Source of the DNA: an uncultured Oscillospiraceae bacterium
GTDB taxonomy: Bacteria; Bacillota; Clostridia; Oscillospirales; Oscillospiraceae
Direction of reading: 5' to 3'
DNA: 30,183 nt
NCBI GenBank assembly: GCA_934661735.1
Contig: CAKUJN010000017.1
Span: 1-30,183, forward strand
Below the pieces are notes generated by a model. The model did not search any database and was not told the DNA's origin. It saw only the letters and a program-made list of their open reading frames with translations. Shown here piece after piece: positions 21,832 through 28,376 of this stretch. The position numbers were made by a program, and so were the translations under genes. Within the stretch, counting starts at the first letter, position 1. Each line of letters starts with the position of its first letter.

Positions 21832-23018
21832 AGGGCGTGCCTCCCCAGAACCTCTGCAATCACGCCGACCGCCTCGTCAATCAGCGCGTGCGTATGCGTC
21901 GCCATCAGGCTGGTGCGCAGAAGGCATTCATGCGGCGCGGCCGCGGGCGGGAGCGAGCTGTTGACATATACGCCCGCATCGTAAAGCTCCTTGGCGATTT
22001 GCAGCGTCGGCATCTCCTCATAGGTGTAAATCGGGATGATCGGGACGCATTCGCCGTTGGACGGGCGCATTCTGATGTTCCGGTCGTTCAGGCATTTGCG
22101 CATGTAAAGGGCGTTGCCCTGAAGCGTTTCGACCAGCTCCGGATGCGCGCGCAGATGGCGCAGCGCGGCCAGCGCCGCGGCGGCGTTTGCCGGCGGAATG
22201 GACGCGGAGAAGATGAACGGGCGGGAATTGTGCCGCACATAGTCCGCCACGCGCGCGTCAGTCGCCATATAGCCGCCGAGCGAGGCGAGCGATTTGGAGA
22301 ACGTGCCCATATAGATATCAACCTGATCCTCAAGGCCGTAATAGCTTGCCGTGCCGCGTCCGCCGTCGCCCAGAACACCGAGACCGTGCGCGTCGTCAAC
22401 CATCACGCGCGCACCGTACTGCTTCGCCAGACGGCAGATCTCCGGCAGGTTTGCGATATCGCCGCCCATGGAGAACACGCCGTCGGTCACGATCAGACAG
22501 CCGCAGTTTTCGGGGACCTTTTTCAGCTTTGCCTCCAGATCGGCCATGTCGTTGTGACGGAAGCGCAGCATTTTGCCATAGGACAGGCGGCAGCCGTCAT
22601 AGAGGCTGGCATGGTTTTCACGGTCCATGATCACATAGTCGTGCATACCGACGACGGCGCTGATAATGCCCAGATTGGACTGGAAGCCCGTGGAGAACGT
22701 CACTACGGCGTCCTTGTGCAGGAAATCTGCCAGCTCCGCCTCAAGCTCAAGGTGCAGTTTCAGCGTGCCGTTGAGAAAGCGCGAGCCGGAGCAGCCTGAG
22801 CCGAGCTTTTCATACGCGTGAATGCCGGCCTCGATGACCTCGGGACAGGTCGTCAGACCCAGATAGTTGTTTGAGCCGAGCATGATGCGGCGTTTGCCCT
22901 CCATGACGACCTCGGTGTCCTGCCGCGACTCCAGCGCGTGGAAGTAGGGGTACAGCCCCGCCTCGCGGATTTCGTCGGCCAGCATCGGCCTGCGGCATTT
23001 TTCAAAAATATCAATCAT
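21828..23018 (-). CDS. Alpha-oxoamine synthase, serine palmitoyltransferase-like (PLP-dependent)
   Basis: A 396-aa fold-type I PLP enzyme of the alpha-oxoamine synthase group (KBL, BioF, ALAS, SPT), which condenses an amino acid with an acyl thioester and loses CO2. Key residues: His136 in ENHASLYDG (stacks on PLP), Asp208 and His211 in VDDAHGLGV, the Schiff-base lysine Lys242 in GTFSKSLASLGGY, and Arg368 in LLRTSLMATHT (carboxylate binding). Several stretches recall bacterial SPTs as I remember them: LYPYF..LE near the N-terminus, GSGCSGSRFLNGTL, RHNDMADLE, DGVFSMGGDIANLPEI and PFIFSAS. KBL and BioF instead carry GTLGKA-like lysine motifs. Coupling to an SDR favours sphingoid-base synthesis. 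Alternatives are glycine C-acetyltransferase, a cysteate-using capnine-type enzyme or a CqsA-like ketone synthase. Its start overlaps the MarR gene by 8 bp. Confidence 0.88.
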   Translation of the reverse strand: MIDIFEKCRRPMLADEIREAGLYPYFHALESRQDTEVVMEGKRRIMLGSNNYLGLTTCPEVIEAGIHAYEKLGSGCSGSRFLNGTLKLHLELEAELADFLHKDAVVTFSTGFQSNLGIISAVVGMHDYVIMDRENHASLYDGCRLSYGKMLRFRHNDMADLEAKLKKVPENCGCLIVTDGVFSMGGDIANLPEICRLAKQYGARVMVDDAHGLGVLGDGGRGTASYYGLEDQVDIYMGTFSKSLASLGGYMATDARVADYVRHNSRPFIFSASIPPANAAAALAALRHLRAHPELVETLQGNALYMRKCLNDRNIRMRPSNGECVPIIPIYTYEEMPTLQIAKELYDAGVYVNSSLPPAAAPHECLLRTSLMATHTHALIDEAVGVIAEVLGRHAL

Positions 23019-23460
23019 CCGTTTGCTCCTCTCTTTCCATTTCGGTGAGCAGCGCGTTGACGACGTCCGCCGTCAGCGCAAGCTCTTCGTCGGTGTAGCG
23101 TCTGCGCAGGTGCGCCGCCGCGCGCTCAAGCGAACGGCTCCGCTCCTGTAGATACCTTCGGAATTTTTCGCCCGTCGTCAGACGAACCTCGCGGCGGTCG
23201 CTTTCAGCCGTCTGCTTGCAGACATAGCCCTTCGCGACAAGAGAATTGACCTTGTACGTCGCGTTCGGCTGGGAAATGCCGATGGCATTGGCAAACTGCT
23301 GCAATGTCGGCGTCCCCAGCAGGTGAATGACGTCGGCGGAGAACGCCTCGGTCGCGCTGAGACTGCCGTCCTTTTCGCGGATGGCGCCGAACATCCGGCG
23401 ATAGCTGTCAAGTCGCAGCCGCTGATACAGCGTCTGAATGCTTTCCAGCAGCGTCATCAT
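23011..23460 (-). CDS. MarR-family transcriptional regulator
   Basis: A 149-aa winged-helix protein. The DNA-binding core is at about residues 52-98 (TLQQFANAIGISQPNATYKVNSLVAKGYV, then the wing ending SDRREVRLT), flanked by helices for dimerisation. MarR proteins usually bind palindromes over their own promoter and release on binding a small, often hydrophobic, ligand. It is the first gene of the operon and overlaps the oxoamine synthase gene by 8 bp, so it probably controls that enzyme pair. Two clean palindromes (23517-23538 and 23538-23555) lie in the AT-rich upstream region. ATG 23460 and ATG 23457 are both possible behind AAGGAGG. Confidence 0.93.
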   Translation of the reverse strand: MMTLLESIQTLYQRLRLDSYRRMFGAIREKDGSLSATEAFSADVIHLLGTPTLQQFANAIGISQPNATYKVNSLVAKGYVCKQTAESDRREVRLTTGEKFRRYLQERSRSLERAAAHLRRRYTDEELALTADVVNALLTEMEREEQTDD

Positions 23461-23516
23461 GCCCCCTCCTTATCAAAACTTAAACCGGAGAATAAAATTG
23501 GAATACATACAAGATT

Positions 23517-23538
23517 TTATATAAATATTTTTATATAA
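23517..23538. promoter_or_regulatory. Candidate MarR operator
   Basis: TTATATAAA-TATT-TTTATATAA is a perfect 9-bp inverted repeat with a 4-bp centre, about 57 bp upstream of the MarR start and in the middle of the divergent intergenic region. Size and AT-richness suit a MarR dimer. Confidence 0.55.
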
Positions 23539-23555
23539 TGGGAGTATATTCCCAT
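23538..23555. promoter_or_regulatory. Second palindrome in the divergent MarR/hydrolase region
   Basis: ATGGGA-GTATAT-TCCCAT directly abuts the AT-rich palindrome. It could be a second operator for the same or another regulator, serving either divergent transcript. Confidence 0.5.
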
Positions 23556-23578
23556 CCCGCCTTTTTGTCAAGCATGGA

Positions 23579-23606
23579 TGCAAAACAATTTCAGATATGA
23601 TATAAT
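23579..23606 (+). promoter_or_regulatory. Extended -10 promoter of the isochorismatase-family gene
   Basis: TGATATAAT (TG at 23598, TATAAT at 23601-23606) is a full extended -10. TGCAAA (23579-23584) is a poor -35 at 16 bp spacing. Confidence 0.65.
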
Positions 23607-23637
23607 CAGAAAAACAAAAACAGGCGAGGTGTGTTTT

Positions 23638-24150
23638 ATGAAGGTTCTGGCAGTGATTGACATGCAGAAGGACTTTATCGACGGCGCGCTGGGCACGCCC
23701 GAGGCGCAGACCATCGTCCCCGCGGTGCAGGCCCGCATCGCGCAGGCGCGCGCGGACGGCGAGCGCGTGGTGTTCACGCGCGATACGCATCATGAAAACT
23801 ATTTGCAGACGCAGGAGGGGCGGAAGCTGCCCGTGCCGCACTGCATTCTGGGCACGGACGGCTGGCAGATCGACGCGCGGCTGGATACGGCGGGCGCGCC
23901 GTGCTTTGACAAGCCGTCGTTCGGCTCGACCGAGCTGATCAGGTTTCTGACGATGCTGCCGCAGCTGGACGGCGTGGAGCTCATCGGCCTCTGCACCGAT
24001 ATCTGCGTAATCACAAATGCGCTGATGCTCAAGGGCGCGCTGCCGGAGCTGCCGGTCTCGGTGCGCGCGTCGTGCTGTGCGGGCGTCACCCCGCAGAGCC
24101 ACGAAAACGCGCTGCGCGCCATGCAGATGTGCCAGATCGACGTGATTTGA
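23638..24150 (+). CDS. Isochorismatase-family cysteine hydrolase, nicotinamidase-like
   Basis: A 170-aa hydrolase with the Asp-Lys-Cys triad of the family: Asp8 in VIDMQKDF, Lys92 in FDKPSFGST and Cys123 in GLCTDICVITNA (with the cis-peptide region VITN). Asp49, His51 and His68 (RDTHHENY .. PVPHC) fit the metal-binding set of nicotinamidases such as PncA, so conversion of nicotinamide to nicotinate is the most likely reaction. Related amidases cannot be excluded. It would feed pncB at 3889, though the genes are far apart. ATG 23638 follows AGGCGAGG. It is the first gene of a three-gene run with small gaps. The divergent MarR gene shares its control region. Confidence 0.9.
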   Translation: MKVLAVIDMQKDFIDGALGTPEAQTIVPAVQARIAQARADGERVVFTRDTHHENYLQTQEGRKLPVPHCILGTDGWQIDARLDTAGAPCFDKPSFGSTELIRFLTMLPQLDGVELIGLCTDICVITNALMLKGALPELPVSVRASCCAGVTPQSHENALRAMQMCQIDVI

Positions 24151-24166
24151 AATTGGAGGTAACCCG

Positions 24167-24838
24167 ATGAACCGTCTGTTTAATCCCGATGCGCCGGTGA
24201 TGCAGTTTCTGTCCCGCATTGCCGACCTTGTCATTTTGAATCTGGTGTGGCTGGCGCTGTGCGTGCCGGTCGTCACCATCGGCGCGGCCACCACGGCGCT
24301 GTACCGCGTGCTGCTGAACATGGCCGCCGGAACCGACGGCGCGCTGATGAAGGACTTTTTCCGCGCGTTCCGCTCCAATTTCAAGCCCGCCACGCTGACG
24401 TGGCTGATTCTGCTGGTGCCGTCGGCGCTGTGCGCGGTCAATCTGTGGCTGCTGCTGGGCGGCGCGCTGGGCGCGTCGGCGCTGATGGTGCTGGTGTGCG
24501 TGCTGCCGCTGGCGCTGCTGGTTTTCGTGTTTGCCTATGTCTTTGCCTATATCGCCACGTTTGAAAATACCATCTGGCAGACGCTGCGCAACGTGCTGCT
24601 GCTGAGCATCGCGAACCTGCCGCGGACGCTGCTCATGTCGATTCTGAATCTGCTGCCGGTGATTCTGCTCCTGCTGACGCCGGCGACGTTCCTGCGCCTG
24701 TCCATCGTCTGGATTCTGATCGGTTTTTCGCTGACGGCGTATCTGGACGCGCAGATTCTGTGGCGGATTTTCAAAAAGATCTCGCCCGAGCTGGCCGAGG
24801 GCGCGTCCGCCGGTGCGGACGGCGCGGCGGAGGACTGA
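24167..24838 (+). CDS. YesL-like DUF624 membrane protein
   Basis: A 223-aa integral membrane protein with about five hydrophobic helices. It opens with the DUF624/YesL hallmark: a FNPDAPVMQFLSRIADLVIL segment, then CVPVVTIGAATTALYRVL. The function of the family is not established; in many Firmicutes it sits near carbohydrate ABC transporters or glycosidases, which are absent here. The ATG has GGAGG at 24155-24159 and lies 16 bp after the hydrolase stop, so co-transcription is likely. The C-terminus is a short Ala/Gly/Asp-rich tail. Confidence 0.88.
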   Translation: MNRLFNPDAPVMQFLSRIADLVILNLVWLALCVPVVTIGAATTALYRVLLNMAAGTDGALMKDFFRAFRSNFKPATLTWLILLVPSALCAVNLWLLLGGALGASALMVLVCVLPLALLVFVFAYVFAYIATFENTIWQTLRNVLLLSIANLPRTLLMSILNLLPVILLLLTPATFLRLSIVWILIGFSLTAYLDAQILWRIFKKISPELAEGASAGADGAAED

Positions 24839-24842
24839 GCGA

Positions 24843-25961
24843 ATGGAGCTTGCGGGACTGCTGATCCGGACCGAGCGCCTGCGCCGCGGCTGGAGTCAGG
24901 AAGGGCTTTGCCGCGGCATCTGCGCGGTGTCGTATCTGTCCAGACTGGAGCAGGGCAAGGCCCGTGCCTCGGAGGAGATTCTGCGCCTGCTTTTCGCGCG
25001 GCTGGAGCTGGACTATGACGGCGGCGAGACGGACGGCGAGGCGCTGGACGAATGCCGCGAGCTTCTGCTCTGCGGCGATGAGGACGCGTTCCGCGCGCAG
25101 TTTGCGGCGCTTGCGCCGCATGCCGGCGTACTGCGCCGGAGCCGCCGCGCGGCGGACTTCGGGCTCCTGAACGCGTTCTACAGCGACGAGGCCGCGCCGC
25201 TGGACGAGGCGTTCGAGCCGTTTCTGGATGCGCAGCAGCTTGCCATGCAGCGCGTGCTGCAAAATGATTTTGCCGCCGCATTGGCGCTGGACCCCGCGCC
25301 GTATTACCGGATGCTGGACGGCATGCACAGCTATTACGCCGGACGCTATACCGAGGCGGCAGCGGCGCTTCAGCGCGCGTGCGACGCCGCGGCGGAGCAG
25401 GGCATGGCGCATCTGATGCTGCGGTGCCGCGTATTTCTGGGCAACTGCTATTCCGATCTGCAAAATGCTGCGCAGATGCGCGAGCACTATGCCGTGGCCG
25501 CGCGGCTGGCACGGGCGGTGGGCGATCAGAGCATGCTGCGCACCATCCGCTATAACATTGCCTCCACCGACCTGATACAGGGCGACGCGCAGGCGGCGTA
25601 CCGCTATTTTTCCGCGCTGGAGGACCCGACGGCGATGGAGCTGCACAAGCTGGCCGTCTGCTGTGAACAGCTTGGCCGCCGTGAGGAGGCGCTGCGCGCG
25701 CTGGACGCGGCTGCACCGCTGTGCGGCAGCCCGGACCCGCTGCTGCGCGCGCGGATGCTGGAGCCGGTGCGCTACCGCCTGGAGCATCCGGACTATCTTC
25801 ACGACGCCGGATACGGCGAGCTTCTGACCGGCCTGTTTGCGGAAATCCGCCGCGTGCTTCCAAGCGGCTATGCGCGGTTTCATCTGCCGTGGATGCTGGA
25901 ATGGTATCAGGCGAACCGCCAGTACCGGCAGGCGTTTCTGCTGATGCAGGAATTTTCCTGA
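24843..25961 (+). CDS. XRE-type helix-turn-helix regulator with TPR-like domain
   Basis: A 372-aa protein. The first 55 residues form an XRE helix-turn-helix (LIRTERLRRGWSQEGLCRGICAVSYLSRLEQGKARAS). The rest is a run of alpha-helical pairs resembling TPRs (for example YYAGRYTEAAAALQRACDAAAEQGMAH, LAVCCEQLGRREEALRALDAA). This layout is shared with Rgg/PlcR-type regulators, whose TPR part binds small peptides, but no pheromone gene is evident nearby. The open frame starts 10 codons earlier; ATG 24843 is chosen for GGAGG at about 24829 and the correct domain start. It lies 4 bp after the DUF624 gene in the same unit and ends before a terminator. Confidence 0.85.
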   Translation: MELAGLLIRTERLRRGWSQEGLCRGICAVSYLSRLEQGKARASEEILRLLFARLELDYDGGETDGEALDECRELLLCGDEDAFRAQFAALAPHAGVLRRSRRAADFGLLNAFYSDEAAPLDEAFEPFLDAQQLAMQRVLQNDFAAALALDPAPYYRMLDGMHSYYAGRYTEAAAALQRACDAAAEQGMAHLMLRCRVFLGNCYSDLQNAAQMREHYAVAARLARAVGDQSMLRTIRYNIASTDLIQGDAQAAYRYFSALEDPTAMELHKLAVCCEQLGRREEALRALDAAAPLCGSPDPLLRARMLEPVRYRLEHPDYLHDAGYGELLTGLFAEIRRVLPSGYARFHLPWMLEWYQANRQYRQAFLLMQEFS

Positions 25962-25986
25962 TAAACGCCGGTAAACCGGCATTAAG

Positions 25987-26028
25987 CCCCTTGTTTTTGG
26001 AGAAATTTTCCCAAAACAAGGGGATTTT
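25987..26028 (+). terminator. Rho-independent terminator of the hydrolase/DUF624/XRE unit
   Basis: CCCCTTGTTTT (25987-25997) pairs with AAAACAAGGGG (26013-26023), followed by ATTTTCT. The loop contains a further pairable GGAGAAA/TTTTCC segment. Confidence 0.85.
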
Positions 26029-26083
26029 CTCATCTCGGCGCGCATGGTAGAATGTGCGTGATACGGATATTCCATTAAAAACC

Positions 26084-26110
26084 TTTCTGATTGAAGTGTT
26101 GAATCAGAAA
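26084..26110. promoter_or_regulatory. 27-nt inverted repeat in the MFS gene leader
   Basis: TTTCTGATTGAA-GTG-TTGAATCAGAAA forms a 12-bp stem with one G-G mismatch. It ends 20 bp before the MFS start codon and immediately upstream of its RBS. It could be a repressor operator or a translation-controlling hairpin. Confidence 0.55.
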
Positions 26111-26129
26111 GCAGTATGAGGTGAGAGAA

Positions 26130-27362
26130 GTGAAAAAGACGCTCTGGACGCGGGATTTCACCCGCATCACGCTTGCCACCACGCTTGGCGCGGCGGGTGG
26201 CATCATCAGCGGCTTTGCGCTGTCGTTTCTGGTCTTTGACGAGACAGGGAGCACGATGGCCGCAGCGCTGACCGTTGCGCTGCAATTTTTTCCCGGGCTG
26301 ATTCTGCCGCTGCTCATCGCGCCGCTGATGGACCGTCTGCCGCGCAAGCCGTTTCTGGTCGGCGGCGATCTGGTCAACGGCGTGCTGTATGCCGCGGCGG
26401 GGCTTCTGCTGCGCCGGTTTCCGTTTTCATACACGGCGTATCTGGGCTTTTCGCTGCTGCTGTCGTGTCTGGGGACGTTTGACGAGCTGGCATATAACAG
26501 CATTTACCCGCAGATTCTGCCGAAGGGCATGGAGGAAAAGGGCTATACCGTCTCGTCCATGCTCTATCCGGTGCTCAAGGTCGTGATGACGCCTGTGGCG
26601 GCGGCGCTGTTCCAGACGGTCGGCGTGGCGAACATTCTGCTGATACAGTCGGCGTTTTCGATTTCTGCCGCGCTGATTGAAAGCCGGATTCAGGTGCCGG
26701 AGCTGCCGCGCGGCGGCGCGGAGCGCTTCTCCGTGCGCCGGTGGTGGGCCGACCTCCGCGAGGCCGCGGCGTATCTGCGGCAGGAAAAGGGCCTGCGCGC
26801 GCTGTTTGTCTATTCGGCCGTGACCAACGGCATGGCGTATGGCTATTCGCCGCTGCTGGTTGCGTTCTTCCGCGTCACGGCGGGCTTTTCCGCGGCGATG
26901 TATTCGCTGTTCTCCGTGGTGGAGTTTGCGGGGCGCTCGCTCGGCGGGGCGGTGCGCTACCGGTGGAGCCTGAAGCCGGAAAAGCGCTTCGGCTTTATCT
27001 TCATGGTCTATCAGATCTATGAGACGATGGACGCGTGCCTTCTGTGGCTGCCGTATCCGCTGATGCTGGCAAACCGCGCGGTCTGCGGCTTTCTGGGCAT
27101 CAACAGCGCCACCATCCGCGAGGCCGCGGTGCAGAGCTATCTGCCCGAGCAGCTGCGCGCCCGCATCAACGCGTTTAGCAGTGTCCTGTTCACCATTGCG
27201 GGCACCGTGCTTTCTCTGGCCGTGGGCGCGCTGGGCGAGGTACTGGACTACCGCGTGTGCATGACCATCTGCGGCCTTGTCACGATGGGTGTATGCTGGC
27301 TGACGGTGTTCCGCGGCCGCGCGGCGGTCAAAGACGTTCTGCACTATCGGGAGCAGACATAG
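26130..27362 (+). CDS. MFS transporter
   Basis: A 410-aa protein with about twelve hydrophobic helices and the MFS loop motif between helices 2 and 3 (PLMDRLPRKPFLVGGDLVNG). The style resembles the drug/macrolide-efflux branch of the superfamily, but the substrate cannot be read. The start is uncertain: GTG 26130 fits the GAGGTGA site at 26118-26124 and gives MKKTLWTRDF; GTG 26121 is in frame but lacks an RBS. The gene follows a long inverted repeat in its leader and precedes a strong hairpin at 27376-27412, so it is probably transcribed alone. Confidence 0.88.
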   Translation: MKKTLWTRDFTRITLATTLGAAGGIISGFALSFLVFDETGSTMAAALTVALQFFPGLILPLLIAPLMDRLPRKPFLVGGDLVNGVLYAAAGLLLRRFPFSYTAYLGFSLLLSCLGTFDELAYNSIYPQILPKGMEEKGYTVSSMLYPVLKVVMTPVAAALFQTVGVANILLIQSAFSISAALIESRIQVPELPRGGAERFSVRRWWADLREAAAYLRQEKGLRALFVYSAVTNGMAYGYSPLLVAFFRVTAGFSAAMYSLFSVVEFAGRSLGGAVRYRWSLKPEKRFGFIFMVYQIYETMDACLLWLPYPLMLANRAVCGFLGINSATIREAAVQSYLPEQLRARINAFSSVLFTIAGTVLSLAVGALGEVLDYRVCMTICGLVTMGVCWLTVFRGRAAVKDVLHYREQT

Positions 27363-27375
27363 GCGGATGTTGTAT

Positions 27376-27412
27376 CGAAACGCGCAAAGCCCTTGCGGCT
27401 TTGCGCGTTTCG
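27376..27412 (+). terminator. 16-bp perfect hairpin after the MFS gene
   Basis: CGAAACGCGCAAAGCC (27376-27391) pairs perfectly with GGCTTTGCGCGTTTCG (27397-27412) around CTTGC. The usual T run is missing on the plus strand. Its right arm overlaps the promoter of the next gene. Confidence 0.65.
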
Positions 27413-27421
27413 CACTATAAT
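27393..27421 (+). promoter_or_regulatory. Promoter of the APH-fold kinase gene
   Basis: TTGCGG (27393-27398), a 17-bp spacer and consensus TATAAT (27416-27421), 32 bp before the ATG. The -35 lies in the loop and right arm of the preceding hairpin. Confidence 0.72.
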
Positions 27422-27453
27422 ATGGATACGCTATGCGGAGGGAGGCGGGAGCG

Positions 27454-28335
27454 ATGGACGCTTTGCCGTTGGAAATTCTGCGCGCCATGGACGCGCTGCC
27501 CGCGCGCGGTGCGCCGGCCGTCACACAGCTGCGCTGCGAAGAGGCGGACGGCGGACTGTACCGCGTCTGGAAAATTGAATCCGGCGGGCAGACGCGCCTG
27601 CTGAAGGCCGCGAAGGAATACGAGGCGGAGGTCTACCGCACCTTTCTGCGCGGGAGCCGGTACGCGCCGGAAATTTACGCGGAACAGCGCGTCCGCGGCG
27701 AGGACTGGCTTCTGATGGAGTATGTCGACGGGCACGACCTGTGCCGCTGCACGCGCGGGGCGCTGATGCTGGCGCTGGACGCGCTGATTTCCATGCAGGC
27801 GGCGTACTGGAACGACACGGCGCACGCCGCGGAGGCGTATTCGTTTGAAAAGAGCCTCTCCGGCCGGAGGCGGCGCGGCGAATTTCTGAACGACGCCGTG
27901 CTGGAGGCGGGCTATGAAGAATTTCTGCGCCTGTATGAGACGCTCCCGCGGACGCTGTGCCACGACGACCTGCTGCCGTTCAACGTGCGCGTGTGTCCGG
28001 CGCAGAAGCGCGCCGTGCTGATCGACTGGGAGTTTGCGGGGATTCTGCCGTATCCCGCGCCGCTGGCGCGGCTGCTGGCCTACGGCGAGGAATCGGCGGA
28101 TGCGCTGTTTTACATGACGGAGGCGGACAGGGCCTTTGCGGCGGCGTATTATTACGAGAACCTGCTGCGGGAGCGGGGCGTCGCGCGGGACGAATGGCAG
28201 CGGACGCTGGACTGCTTCCTGCTGTACGAGTACTGCGAATGGGTCGCCATCGGCAACCGGAGCGGCGAAACGGACGGGAAATACTACTGGAAATATCTGC
28301 CGCTGGCGCTTGCGCAGGCGCGGAAGCTGCTGTAG
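27454..28335 (+). CDS. Aminoglycoside phosphotransferase (APH)-fold kinase
   Basis: A 293-aa protein with the APH/choline-kinase fold. A probable ATP-binding Lys51 (RLLKAAKEYEAEVYR) is followed by the hinge-like LLMEYVDGHDL (87-96), the catalytic loop CHDDLLPFN (His170, Asp172, Asn177) and the metal-binding LIDWEFAG (Asp191). These kinases phosphorylate hydroxyls of antibiotics, choline, sugars or amino compounds. Nothing here singles out a resistance enzyme, and a metabolic role is at least as likely. ATG 27454 is preferred because GGAGG lies just upstream; the ATG at 27433 has no RBS. The deacylase gene follows 41 bp later without a terminator, so the two are probably co-transcribed. Confidence 0.87.
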   Translation: MDALPLEILRAMDALPARGAPAVTQLRCEEADGGLYRVWKIESGGQTRLLKAAKEYEAEVYRTFLRGSRYAPEIYAEQRVRGEDWLLMEYVDGHDLCRCTRGALMLALDALISMQAAYWNDTAHAAEAYSFEKSLSGRRRRGEFLNDAVLEAGYEEFLRLYETLPRTLCHDDLLPFNVRVCPAQKRAVLIDWEFAGILPYPAPLARLLAYGEESADALFYMTEADRAFAAAYYYENLLRERGVARDEWQRTLDCFLLYEYCEWVAIGNRSGETDGKYYWKYLPLALAQARKLL

Positions 28336-28376
28336 CGCGGCATTTTGCGCATATTTTTCATGGATGAGGTGTTTTT

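Noticed and set aside
27454..28335. Calling the APH-fold gene an aminoglycoside resistance gene
   Set aside because: The motifs are those of the broad APH/choline-kinase fold and do not identify an antibiotic substrate; its partner is a metabolic deacylase.
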